In this document: piece by piece, positions 20,286-30,975 of the stretch
Position numbering within the stretch: the stretch's first letter is position 1
How the letters are laid out: each line of letters begins with the position of its first letter
Source: Tretioscincus oriximinensis
Lineage: Eukaryota > Chordata > Lepidosauria > Squamata > Gymnophthalmidae
DNA: 64,000 bases
Assembly: GCA_022410635.1 (NCBI GenBank)
Contig: JAJVDF010000210.1
Location: 1,863,377 to 1,927,376, forward strand
Direction: 5' to 3'
Program-made: the position numbers and the translations under genes
Notes under the pieces: model-generated
What the model saw: the letters and a program-made list of their open reading frames with translations, nothing else
What the model was told of the DNA's origin: nothing
Database searches by the model: none

Positions 20286-20429
20286 TAGCATCTGAAGAAG
20301 TAGACTTGTCCACAAAAGTTCTTGTTGCCTACTTTTTGCAATTCTTGTTGTTCTTAGTCTCAAAACTGCTATGAGACTCCCTTGCTACATTTTCTGGACC
20401 CAGATTAACATGACTACTTCTTTGAAATA
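20286..20429 (+). mobile_element. PLE-tail unit, solo copy
   Basis: Starts AGCATCTGAAGAAGTAGACT, continues through TTCTTAGTCTCAAAACTGCT and ends ATGACTACTTCTTTGAAAT. The first part matches the tail of the PLE at 9394-9484. The last part, beyond the PLE's own 3' end, matches the end of the unit at 55478-55595. The hammerhead-like core is decayed (AAAA in place of GAAA). Confidence 0.72.
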
Positions 20430-22461
20430 TGTCCAGAATTTTGTATATCCTACCAATAGTTATTTGGGAAATTGTATGGCTCTTTTTCACCTTCTGTTTT
20501 TTTAATGTAAACTAAAACAACAGACATGACCATAGAAAATATTCAACCATTTTTTTCACTATTAGTAATAAGTTCCGCTTCCTGTGAGAGAGAAATCAGT
20601 CTAATGAGAACTCTGTGTTTGGGTACCTCCAGTCAATTTTAGCCTCAGGCTCCAAAGATTTTAATAAGTTACCATGGATCAGATTGCTGTTGTACTTTCA
20701 CAAATAAATGCTTATCACCTGTAACATATTGAGCAATTAATGNGCATCTAGAAAGGAAACTTTCCATGCAGAATAGAGTGCAGAGATCAGGGGGCTGTGA
20801 GGAGCAGTTTCAATTGACTCATTGCAGTTTTGTTGTCCCCAAGTGGCTGCCAGTCCGCAACACATATGAAAATATTTATTCATTTCGTATTTCTATTCCA
20901 TTTTCAAGAAGTAAGTGCATGCATGCTTATACACTAAAGTCTCTGGAAGAATCTTGCAATGCTCTATTCCAGAAGCTCTAGCAGACCTCAATGAAAAGTA
21001 ATGATGGCTGTTGTGGCTTTCCTCCTTGATGGGGGGAAAGTACTCAGATAAGATTTTAATTAGAAATGTGGGTGACAAGAAGTGATCTGGAGATTGATGA
21101 GGAACGTAGGATGGTTGGGGCATGAACCATGGGGAGCTCAGAGCATGATTGTGTTGAGGGAGGCAGGTGTAATCCTGAGAAATAGTGGGTACAAGCAGAA
21201 AAAGGAATTGGTTAAGTTGTGTGGCTTTGCGCTGGGCGCATGCAGTTCCCCTACAATCCACATGGGGAGCATTTCACTATGTGTCATTCACAAAACAACG
21301 TGTGGCCAGAACGGAGTTCTCCTTCAAAAGCAAAGTAGATACAGTTTTTTCCCAGTTTGGGCTAACCACACTCTGCCTATGATTTGCCTGTAGCAGGAAT
21401 GCCTCTGTGTGAATGTTGCCACTGATATCCAGGGTCCTCGTGCACAGAACAACAAATGGCCCATGGTAGCAGGTCCTTGGAGNGGCTGCTGTGTCACCAC
21501 TTTTGTTCTAACCTCCAAGAAGGCAACAGTAATTTTATAAGGTGGTTTTTCAGAATGAGTGGGTACTAGGTTTGCGCAAATGTTAACTTTTGGGGAAAAA
21601 ATATCTACATAATATGTGTATTTTTTTTTCTAATTATGATTTCGCACAAAACCAGAGCACATATTTTTTTAAAGAAAGGAGCAGAGAGTGGAAAGAAGAC
21701 ACACCCATTGGGATCTGAAAACAGATTAGCTAACCAATGTGGCCATTAATTCCAGAAGCCAATGCAAATTCTGTGTGAATGATGAAACAGAGCTGAAACA
21801 GAACTGGAAATGGAAGAAAACAGTAGAAGGAACTGAATTCACTTCACAGTTCTCAAAACCACTTCTTTCACCCCCATGAGAATGCAGTCCCTGAAAAGCT
21901 GGACTGCATGCCCAATCCTTTGCACTTTGTTTGGATGGTAGACTGACTGGAAAGGTGATCTAATGTATAGAGATGCAAAATCGTACTGATGCCACTGACT
22001 GAACAAGAGTGAAACACTGGAGATGTTGATTTTTTGTGCTTTTCAACTAAAGCTCCAGATTCCTGAGGAACAACATTCTCAAACCCCTTTCACAGCTGTT
22101 ACTTCAATGCATTGTAACAGGGAGGTGAGCCTGATTTGCTGTCCTATTTCTTGCATGCATTGAAAAGTAAAAGCCTAACAAATCATCGTTTCAGTTATAG
22201 GAACTTTCATCTAAATTATGGAGTTTTAGCATACAGTATTCTCCAGTCTGGAATATGAGTATTTCTGTAATGTCAAAGCATTGCTCCTATAAGAGATTTT
22301 TTTTCTTTCATTTAAAATTATGCATGGATATTTGTAAACAAGACTGCATTACTAAAATTGAAAAACTGCTTAATCTCACCAATACTTGTCTATAAATGTA
22401 TGCAAAAGATAGGCGTCTCTGTCCTTAGACATACACAGGCAAACTGCTATAGACTGAAGTC
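20430..22461. other. Anonymous sequence
   Basis: No coding frame with family resemblance and no repeat shared within the window. A poly-T run lies at 21621-21630. Confidence 0.35.
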
Positions 22462-22725
22462 CCTTCCCCACCTCATAGCTTTTCCATTTCTTTCAAAATG
22501 CATTCACCATCTGCCCCACTTAACTTAAAGCTTACATGCTGTTCCAACACATTGCCAGCACTCTCACCCATAAGGCATTGCTGCACTTGCCTTATCAATT
22601 CCCAGCACTCTTTGTGTGTCTTCCTACAATTCCCAAGCATTCTCTGCAAGCCAAGAGTCAATGAATTTGCTTTGTTCTCATTGCTGAGTGTTTCCACAAA
22701 ATTCAGCTGGATCGCTGAATATGTG
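22462..22725 (-). repeat. Unclassified repeat R1, copy 3
   Basis: Minus-strand copy: TTCTTTCAAAATGCATTCAC, TAAAGCTTACATGCTGTTCC, AAGGCATTGCTGCACTTGCC and TTCCCAAGCATTCTCTGCAA, reverse complements of R1 copy 1. It carries an internal partial duplication of the CAATTCCCAGCA block (near 22600 and 22630), also hinted at in copy 4. Confidence 0.62.
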
Positions 22726-24120
22726 TGTATGCTTGGGGTGGATGGAAGATGATGTTGCTTCCATCTCAGTAAATATTGTGTGTGGGGATGCAGCGTGATT
22801 TTCTTTTTAATGCAGAAGCACCTCTATTTCAACTGTTACTTGAATTCGGCTGTAGTGAGATGCAATATATTGACCTTGCATCTGTCTACAGTCCTCAGCA
22901 TGGAGAACATTTTCCCAAGATAACCCTGTTATGTGGATAATACTGTGTTATATGGACACCAAAGTGAATAGTAGGGTTGCGTGATTAATTCCCACCTCTG
23001 GCTGTAACCGCTTTGCAAATAACTGGTGTAGCATTTCCAGTTCCTACCATTATGCTGGCAAGGAAATTATGTGAGATTTAATCCTATATTTTGATTTCAG
23101 GACAATTCTAGCTAAATTCTTCATGGAACAGGCTACTCAGCTTGACAGTCAAGTAGCACAGCGTGGCCTGGAATTATCAAGATTTTAGAACCACATTAGT
23201 GCTATAATATGCTACGGAAGTGTAATTTCCTTTCCTCAGCCTCAAAGAAAAGCCACATTGTTATCTAAGATGGAGAACCCTGATGAACTCTTTGGCTGCA
23301 TTTTTCTTGCAATACAATGGGATATGGGTTTTGACAGAAATCTAATTGTGAAGTAGTTAGGGGTGTATACATTCTCACATCTTATCATTTGAATGGCCAC
23401 AACAGATAAGTAAAGATCAAATTCACACTTTGACTTGGGAATAGTCCAAGCAATTAGCAGGAAAGAGCATATACAATTGTTTCACCATTTCTCGCTAGCT
23501 CCAAAATCATTCTTAAACTTGTGCTCTGTGAACACTGCTGCAGAAAAAGTAAATGATATATTCTGGTCTTTCTACATTCTACATGTCAACATTGAGCCTT
23601 ATCTTGGAATAGGAGCCTGATATGCATATGTTAGTATGAACTATGGCATGCCCCAGATGAGGTCTGCCATAATCTACACTGGCATGCAGATGACCAACCT
23701 CTGTCTCAAGCTCAGAATACGCTTTTGTGGACAATACTGTGTTTTCATAGCCACAATAAAGAAAGGGGGGATAGCCAGGAATGTAGTTCACACCAAGATC
23801 ACAAAATGGCTTTCACACTTCTTGATAAGAGCAAGAATCCTTCTACCTGAGGAATCCTTCTATCTTCATACCCTGAAGGTAAGTATGAAAAAGACCAAAA
23901 TGTTTCAGCAAAAAAGCAGCTAAAAATCCTCAGAAATGACAGTTTGTGACCCTTCTTGTTCCTATCCAACAACTTTTTGTAGCCTAAAATATTCATCAAA
24001 GAGGAATGGAGCAGACTACTGATTCACTCTGCACATCGTCTCCAAGTTATTTTGGAGCAACTTCAGAAATAATACTTTACTTTAAAAAACACTTATGTAT
24101 ATAACTTGAGGGGGTTATGC
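22726..24120. other. No gene; one short dispersed-repeat match
   Basis: No supported gene. 23408-23520 resembles 44318-44430 and is listed separately. Short frames in 23.4-24.0 kb have no recognisable family. Confidence 0.35.
23408..23520 (+). repeat. Unclassified repeat R2, copy 1
   Basis: CACTTTGACTTGGGAATAGT and AAGCAATTAGCAGGAAAGAG, then TTCACCATTTCTCGC, match the block at 44318-44430 in the same order and orientation. Only two copies seen. Confidence 0.45.
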
Positions 24121-24240
24121 TAGGGTTCTCATATAAAATATGGGATTGAGCTGTGGACCTTTAATGAGCGTGAACAAGTAACCCCCACCCCATGTGCGGC
24201 AGCTATTGGAAGCTGCACCTGGTGAAAAGGGGTTCAATGC
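24121..24240. mobile_element. Miniature element R3, one-ended copy
   Basis: TAGGGTTCTCATATAAAATA and GACCTTTAATGAGCG match the left half of the palindromic element at 45127-45281. The opposite terminus is missing. Confidence 0.5.
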
Positions 24241-24341
24241 CTATTAATTGAAATATTTGAAAATAGTAACCTTTCCTTAGATAAGAACACACACAGAATT
24301 GTTACCTGCGCATCATATATATATATAGGGGCATGTACACA

Positions 24342-24519
24342 TAGGCTGACCAGATGACCCCTTTAGGGGAGGGTTGAAAACCCATTTTGGGGGTTCCTCC
24401 CGGTTTTTTCTGAGGAAAAAAAAAGAAAATTTAAAAAACAATCTTTTTTTGAAAAATATTTCCTCAGAAATAACTGGGTTTTCAACACACACCCCAAAAT
24501 GAGTCATCTGATCAGCCTA
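24342..24519. mobile_element. hAT-a foldback miniature element
   Basis: Terminal inverted repeats TAGGCTGACCAGATGACCCC and its inverse ending GATCAGCCTA. Inner arms (GGGTTGAAAACCCATTTTGG against CTGGGTTTTCAACACACACC) pair across an A/T-rich loop. Flanks TGTACACA and CATACACA form an 8-bp TSD with two transitions. No ORF. Confidence 0.82.
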
Positions 24520-24584
24520 CATACACATATTGATATCACACCAAGCACATGCGTTCAATGCTAACACATGCACACACATACAAA

Positions 24585-24756
24585 CAGGGCCGGATTTAGG
24601 CTATATTTTGCCCATGGGCTGTAATTTACTTATTTATTTATTTTACTCCCCCTCTTCCCTCAGCTACTTTGGGTTTTATAATAATAAAAGCAATAAAAAA
24701 TATTATTATCTTCTTAGTATTACCAATATCTACCATTTTGCCTAAATACGGCCCTG
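24585..24756 (-). mobile_element. hAT-c miniature element, complete
   Basis: 172 bp with termini CAGGGCCGGATTTAGGC and its inverse GCCTAAATACGGCCCTG. Flanks CATACAAA (24577-24584) and CATAGAAA (24757-24764) are an 8-bp TSD with one mismatch. Orientation is given relative to the copy at 13445. Non-coding. Confidence 0.88.
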
Positions 24757-24764
24757 CATAGAAA

Positions 24765-25208
24765 CATATTCAAAGGTTTATAGACAGATAATGGCAGGAG
24801 ATAAATTTATGCATCTGGTTTCAGTATGTTACACATAATAAATATAATTATAGATTATTCAGAGGGATGATCCAATCCCTCAATTTTTATTTTGGTCATG
24901 TTTTCAAATTCTGGTGAAGAAAATGGCACACAATTTGGCAGTTTCCAACAATTTGAAGAAAATGGAATTATCAAGGGAACATTTTCAGTGGAGAAATGGC
25001 ATGTTAAAAGCCAAAAATAATAGGTACTTAACAAAAACTTAAAAGAATAAAGAAGTGACAATAATACATAGAAGAACTATAATAGAAAGATCTTGCTGGT
25101 GCAGTCATCAACTACAGACCTAGATAGTAAAATCAAGTTGCCTCAGGAAACACTGTTGACAATTAACCTAGCGATGTCCACAATGGGATTCCAGCTCAAC
25201 TGTTTAAA
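24765..25208. other. No gene or repeat recognised
   Basis: No recognisable element in this stretch. Confidence 0.3.
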
Positions 25209-25216
25209 ATGCTAAA

Positions 25217-25372
25217 TAGGCTAGGGGGGGTATAAACACTGTTTTGGAGTGCCTCACGATTTTTGCTGAGAAAATTTTAAATTTTTTTTTTTCCTCAGGA
25301 AAAACCAGGAGGCACCGCAAGACCAGGTTTTCACACACATACACACCCCAAAAGGGGTAATCTTGTCAGCCT
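25217..25372. mobile_element. hAT-a foldback element with perfect 8-bp TSD
   Basis: Begins TAGGCTAGGGGG and ends GGTAATCTTGTCAGCCT. ATGCTAAA occurs exactly on both sides (25209-25216 and 25373-25380). The interior folds (GTGCCTCACGATTTTTGCTG against CAGGAAAAACCAGGAGGCAC). This copy gives the cleanest TSD length for the family. Confidence 0.88.
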
Positions 25373-25575
25373 ATGCTAAAAGCCTGAGCTCCACTCATTG
25401 TGCCAGTAGTTTTGAAAAACTACAGGATTGGATACAATAAGTTTATATTCCAGTCTCAAAAAAGAGCAATACCAAAAGTTCAACTGCCATACTAAAGCAA
25501 GAATGGGCAATTTAGAAATCTGTAAATAGGCTTAGAAGCAGTGTTACTTGAATGAAAGGCAATCTTGATCAACGG

Positions 25576-25695
25576 TTTCAAAGAAATAGCCATGTTCATC
25601 TTTGTTCAGAAAGTTCCGACTTATCTATGAAAGATTATGCTGCCTACCCTCCTCTTGTTAGTATCTGAAGCACTTACAAGCCCCCCTTGTTGGAC
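25576..25695. mobile_element. PLE-tail fragments in inverted arrangement
   Basis: 25576-25612 is a minus-strand piece of the unit's 3' end (TTTCAAAGAAATAGCCATGT). 25618-25695 is a plus-strand piece of its middle (CTTATCTATGAAAGATTATG, CTTGTTAGTATCTGAAGCAC, TTGTTGGAC). The two halves face opposite ways, which could reflect an inverted 5' segment. Confidence 0.55.
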
Positions 25696-25972
25696 CTGAT
25701 AAATTGAACTATCTAGCAGAAGCATCCTCTCTGAATGAATATGGAGCTTAAAAAACAACCCAACATCTGCTCACAATGCCGTTCCATGTTCTATGGAAGA
25801 ACTTGTTAATGCTGTAGATAATGCAATTGCCATAGTCTACTTTTGGACAAAAAATAGTTTTCTTATACTACTAACATAATCTCAAAGAATTCAAATGTTT
25901 TATTGATTAAATAGCTGCTATTTAAAATTTTACTTGTAATTTCACATTTAAATTTTATGGTCTGTTGTAATG

Positions 25973-26380
25973 CATAAGAACATAAGAGGAGCCCTGCTGA
26001 ATCGGGCCGCAGCCCATGTAGTCCAGCATTCTGCTTCACACAGAGGCCCTCCAATTGTACCTGGGCTGTCAGGAATAGAAGAAGGCAAAATCTTCACCTG
26101 TTCTCAATGCCCTGCAAAAGGCATCTCAAGAATACTGTCTGTTGCTCCATCTCAGAGGCAGCATTAAGACATCTATCCTGGTAGCTATTTATACCCTTGC
26201 TGTCATGAACATGTCTAATCCTATCTTAAAGCTAGCCAAGCTGCTAGCTACCACCACCTCTTCTGAAAGTAAATTCCACAGACCGATGACCCTCTGGGTG
26301 AAAAATACTTTCCTTGTCTGTCCTCACTCTTCTGCCCATCAGCTTCAAGGACTGCCCCCTGGTCCTAGTGTTATGCAGCC
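25973..26380 (-). mobile_element. CR1 LINE, ORF2 C-terminus and 3' UTR
   Basis: On the plus strand it opens with CATAAGAACATAAGAGGAGC (inverse of the octamer tail), passes the 3' UTR and ends in antisense ORF2 (AAATTCCACAGACCGATGAC, GGTGAAAAATACTTTCC, CATCAGCTTCAAGGACTGCC). The minus-strand frame carries CR1-type SLKLMGRRV and FTQR-like remnants with disruptions. Confidence 0.85.
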
Positions 26381-27315
26381 AAAGTATGGGAAACAGGTAC
26401 TGTATATGAATTGCAGGCCAGATAAGCACTTTAGTATGCTGTCTTCATCAACATACACTCAAGAAGCTAACTCATTTTTAAAAAAATCTTCCTGCAAATA
26501 TGCAAACTTTACACCTCAACAGTTTTGTTCATATGGCATTTTCTCTGTATGTGTCATTCTGCATTACCTTCCCCTGCTTGTATTTTCCAATTGTGAAAGG
26601 CTGTGTTGCCAGTAATGTGTTCCAAACGGTGGAGCGTGGGAATGGATAGAAGCATCTGCTCTTTTGCTTTGAAGGTGCACTGAGAGGTTGACTTTGACTG
26701 TCATGTAAAAGTTTTGATTTGCAGATGTTCACAACTTTAAAATGGAAAAGCTAGTCATTTAAAAATTAGGCTTTTTTAAAAAAAGAAAAACTGTTGATGA
26801 AGTGTAAGATTCTGAAATATATTCAGCTTGTCACTATTATAGAAAAGCTGCTAAAGTAATCTGGAGGGTGCTGGGGGGGGGGGACACATCAGAATTAACC
26901 TCCTGCCATGAGTTATAATGCTCATAAATTCTACCAGATCTTTTCCAGGATCAAGCCATGCTAGTTCCTTACTTGGGGAAAAAAGCAAAGACAGACAAAT
27001 CCTGGCAAACATGTTGAGTGTGCTATACGTGAACATCACGTAATATATTGCATAATGATTACTTCAGTGTTTCAATGATTAGGGCTGCGGCACGAGAAAC
27101 ACATGGAGGCTGGCTTTTGAGAAGGAGAGTATGTTGGTGTATATGGGTTCCCTTCCCATGTTCTTTTTATTCTGGAATTTAGAATTTATTCTGGAATTTT
27201 GAATTTAAGTCCAGAATAACCCATTTGCGATTGTCTCCCCACTTACCTTCAATATTCCACACTGTTTCCTGTTTTCTCATTACATTTTCTTGTATTTTTG
27301 TCACATGTCACATTC
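26381..27315. other. No gene recognised
   Basis: A G-run lies at 26872-26882. The 157-residue frame entering from the CR1 copy is an antisense artefact. Confidence 0.35.
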
Positions 27316-27506
27316 CATAATAATAATAAGAAGAACTGAATTTTTATGCCCCACCTTTCTCACTGAAGGAATTCACAGCAGTTTACACGGGTATTTTAAG
27401 TCTGGAGGCTTACATTCCATCTTCCCCACCAGTCTGTGGTGGTTCCCAGTCATCTGGTTGCAGTCAGTTGCAATTTCTTTCAATTCTTGCTTTCGAATAG
27501 CTAGGA
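27316..27506 (-). mobile_element. SINE-B, copy 2 (5' truncated)
   Basis: From its TAATAATAAG tail: TGCCCCACCTTTCTCACTG, CATCTTCCCCACCAGTCTGT, GGTTGCAGTCAGTTGCAATT and TTGCTTTCGAATAGCT. The tRNA-like head is missing. Confidence 0.8.
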
Positions 27507-28571
27507 ATTTTCACCAGGGGCAGCTTACAATGCTGCAGCATCAGGGTGGGAAACTATTTAAGCTGCAAACTCCAGTTTCAAAATACAGCAAAGCTGTAAC
27601 ATATGGTCAGACGTGGTGTGCTTATGTGACAATCCAGTTTCACTGTGATTTTTATTTCCATTAACTACCTCAGGATCTAATGATAGTGACCAAGAAAGGA
27701 TGTCAGCCAGTGGCTTGTAAAATTAGCAAAGGATTCAAAACAGTTGTCTGAGCAGTGGCATATTTTAGGACAACTGGGGAGAAAGAGAGCAAGGAGAAAG
27801 AACAAAGGACACGAAGAGTGTTTTTTAGCTGGCTAGTTGGGTTTTTAACAAAAAAAAATGCTGTTTCACTGGCTAGTGCCTCTCTTTTTATATTTTAATT
27901 GTTGCTGAAACAGAATTTTTCCATAGGCCTGTTAATAATATTATCTTTGTTTTATGACTTCCATTTCTTTTTACAAAGAGCTGCAGATTTCTCTCTCCCC
28001 TGACTTCTTCTGATAAGCCAAATGCACTAAAGGAACACAATAAGACTATTGGTGCAAATTACCGAACAGAATAATGTTGCCTGACATTAAGGTCAACGGT
28101 GTTGTTTGCTATGGGAAAGGTAGTTAAATCTATATAAAGGATTGCTCAAATTAGGGAGACCCAATGTCATTGGCTAGTTACAGCAAGTAAAATTATAAAA
28201 ATGCTAATAGGCTCTCCTATCATAATAAATTTATTTTGTTGCTAATAAAATGGAAGGGGGAAAATCCAATCATGTTTAAATATATAGTTCACAGTATTCA
28301 TATTATTATCTAAGGTCTGGATTTTAATTCTTGTATTCATGCAGCTTCCTAAAATGACAAACTCATNCTATTTTGAGGAGCCTTCCCTCTGTTCTCATTA
28401 TGAGTTTTACTCAGAACTTTCTTTCCAGTTTTCTTATTCAAGACTTTGGAGAGCATTATAATTTCCAGAGATTTTGCTTTTAGTTCTGACCCGTAGCTGG
28501 ACCACAATAACATTTTTTGGGCGGACAGATTCAAGCCACATCCCCACGAACAATTTTTAGAGTTGGTGATA
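27507..28571. other. No gene recognised
   Basis: Anonymous; contains a CACATCCCCACGA block near 28,539 shared with the first 660 bp of the window. Confidence 0.35.
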
Positions 28572-29124
28572 AACGGTTTGGAAGCTGTAGTTGGTGCAGA
28601 ATTCAGCAGCTAGACTGCTGACTGGAACGGCTGGACAGACAGACATTATGCCGGTCTTGAAAGAGCTGCACTGGCTGCCTATCTGCTACCGAGCCCAATC
28701 CAAGGTGTTGACGTTAACCTATAAGGCCCTAAATAACTTGGGCCACAAATATCTAAAGGAATGCCTTCTCCCATACCAACCTGCCCGAGACTTAAGATCT
28801 GAAGGGGAGACCCTCCTGGTTGTATCACCCCTTTCAACAGCAAATGGAGTGGGAACCCAAGGCAGGGCCTTCTCGGTGGTTGCCCCCAATCTTTGGAATA
28901 GTCTCCCCCTCAAGGTGCATCTATCAACATCGTTGTATTGTTTTATATCTTTGAAGACGCAACTCTTTCACCTGGCCTTTGGCTAAAAATATCTCATTTG
29001 TCCCCATTTTTCAATACTGTTTTTATATTGTTTTTAACTTGTAAATTTTGTATTGATGTTTTACACTGTTTTTAATTTGTTAATTTTGTATTGAGGTTTT
29101 ATTGTGGGCCGCCCTGAGACCTGC
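28572..29124 (+). mobile_element. L2-clade LINE, ORF C-terminus and 3' UTR
   Basis: The frame 28591-28986 is open for 131 codons: KELHWLPICYRAQSKVLTLT, YKALNNLGHKYLKE, LPYQPARDLRS, APNLWNSLPLKV and a final HLAFG stop. This is the conserved tail that follows the reverse transcriptase in L2-clade elements. The upstream part is truncated. The 3' end reaches CCGCCCTGAGACCTG and stops short of the AAAT tail. Confidence 0.88.
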
Positions 29125-29322
29125 CTCATGATTCTTTGCCTGCATTTCAGTGAGACAGGACAGAGAAATATTGCTTTTTCTGCTGAATTTAGGAAGAAAA
29201 AATGTTTGTGATTGAAAAACTCCTAGCAGCCTTAAGACTTTAAACGTGAGGCTTTTTCCTTTAAATTCTTCAACCAGCAGTCAATGACAGAAGAGAAACA
29301 GATTAGCAAGAAAGAAACGGGT
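29125..29322. other. No element recognised
   Basis: Short gap between the L2 and SINE-B copies. Confidence 0.3.
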
Positions 29323-29657
29323 GTGAATGGTGCAGTCGCTAAGGAGATGGTCTCTTATCTTGGAGATCAGGTTTTGAAGCCTTGTGTCGGATGTGGAGAG
29401 GGGTGAGTGCCTTCTACTAGCCTGCAGTTCTAGCCAACCCAGCTATTTGAAAGCAAGAATTGCAAGAAATTGCAACTGACTGCAACTAGATAAATGGGAA
29501 TCACCACAGTCTGGTGGGGAAGTAAGCCTTCAAGCGAAAAATACCCTTGTAAGACGCTTTGAGTCCTTTCGGATGAGAAAAGCAGGGTATAAAAAGCCTG
29601 TTGTTGTTTTGTTCTTGTTCTTCTTGTTGTTGTTGTTCTTCTTGTTCTTCTTCTTCT
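29323..29657 (+). mobile_element. SINE-B, copy 3 (near full length)
   Basis: Head GTGCAGTCGCTAAGGAGATG with B-box-like GGTTTTGAAGCC. Body GGTGAGTGCCTTCTACTAGC, CCAACCCAGCTATTTGAAAG, CAACTGACTGCAACTAGATA and CCTTGTAAGACGCTTTGAGT. Ends GAGAAAAGCAGGGTATAAAA with a GTT/TTC tail. One of the best guides to the family structure here. Confidence 0.88.
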
Positions 29658-30429
29658 TAAAATGTAGCTTTTAGGCCACGATGGGGGTTTAATACAGAAG
29701 GGCTGTATTTCCCTGCTTACATTCTATAGGAAAATCCTGCTGGCTGAAGGCAGGATGCCTATATAACTCAGTCCTGTCACTATGCAATCAGAACATAGGT
29801 ACTGGGAAGAAAAAAATGGTTATTGGATATTTCTACTGCTGCCACTGCTGAAAGACTTGCGATTACATCAAGGCCATAATAGCATGACAAAAAACTAATC
29901 TGGAAGTTCCCTATGTGGTGCTGCTGTCTTGCAGAGAGCAAAATTATCATTATGATAGTCTAAGGCTCATTTGCAGCACTAGGACAGTGTGCATCTGGGT
30001 GCATCCTAGACACAACCGAACGATTAAAAACGGCAAACTGTGTGTGCTCTTTGTTTTAAGTAATTGAAAAGTGTTGAAAAATACATTAATATCTACTGCT
30101 TTGAATGTTGGATACTGGTATCAATTTTCATAATGGTATTGCTAAAAGCTCCTCCTCTCTCAGAACATCGTACAGTTTCTTCTCAAAATTCAGACTGTAT
30201 CGACAAGCGATAACTTTTTTAAAAAAAAACTAAAACCTAGAATATAATTATTGTTCTTTCCACCCTGGGTGGCATGCAACATGACCTTTTCATAAAGAGG
30301 TCAAGACATTTTGAAAAGGAAGAGTTTGAATCCCGCAGAATGTTTCTCCCTCCCCTTTCATTTGTGAATATTATTATACTAACAATAGCAAATGATTGCA
30401 GCATTAAAACTGCATCTTCATACACTTTA

Positions 30430-30500
30430 ATCAGGAATCTTGTGGCACCTTGTATGACAGATACATTTATCGTAACATGGGCTCTCAGAGGTGGCAGCTT
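30430..30500 (-). mobile_element. Possible old PLE-tail remnant
   Basis: The reverse complement contains AAATGTATCTGTCATACAAG then GTGCCACAAGATTCCTG, similar in order to the TTGTTAGTCTCTAAG / GTGC part of the PLE-tail units. Highly diverged. Confidence 0.35.
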
Positions 30501-30826
30501 TCTTCCTAATCTGAAAAGCATATTGCTCAATATTCTGTTACAGGTGTATGTATGTGTGAGAGTACAGCAGGCATAGAGAGGAAAGAAACATACGAACAAT
30601 GAACAGGTGGTTAGAACTAAAATGCATTTAGAATGTATTGGAGCAGCTTGTGGTAAAACTACCAAATGAGCGATGATTGAAATTATTCAATGTCAGTATT
30701 TAGCAGGACATGTTATATATTAGGACAACCATATATACATATTTTGTATTATGTATACATATACTAATGAAATTAGCCCACTGTGTTATGGTAATGCAAC
30801 AGGCTCTAGCCCCTCCTCCTCATTGC

Positions 30827-30975
30827 TCCCATCCATGCCTCCACTCCAATCCCACCTTCCCTTTCCCCTCCTATCCCCCTTTCACTTTCTGTTTCTTTGT
30901 TTTATTCTTTCTTACATTTTTTCTTTCCCCATTCCTTTCCTTCCTTATTTTTCCTTCTTTATCTTCCTTTCTCTC
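30827..30975. repeat. Pyrimidine-rich tract
   Basis: Mostly C and T with TTTC and CCTT units. It generates overlapping Phe/Ser/Pro/Leu-rich frames that are not genes. Confidence 0.85.

Noticed and set aside
24342..24519. Tc1/mariner assignment of hAT-a from the TA next to each end
   Set aside because: The copies at 25217 and 53488 have perfect 8-bp TSDs, so the TA belongs to the element or is incidental.
26142..26615. 157-codon plus-strand frame
   Set aside because: Antisense to a CR1 ORF2/3' UTR copy and then runs into anonymous sequence.
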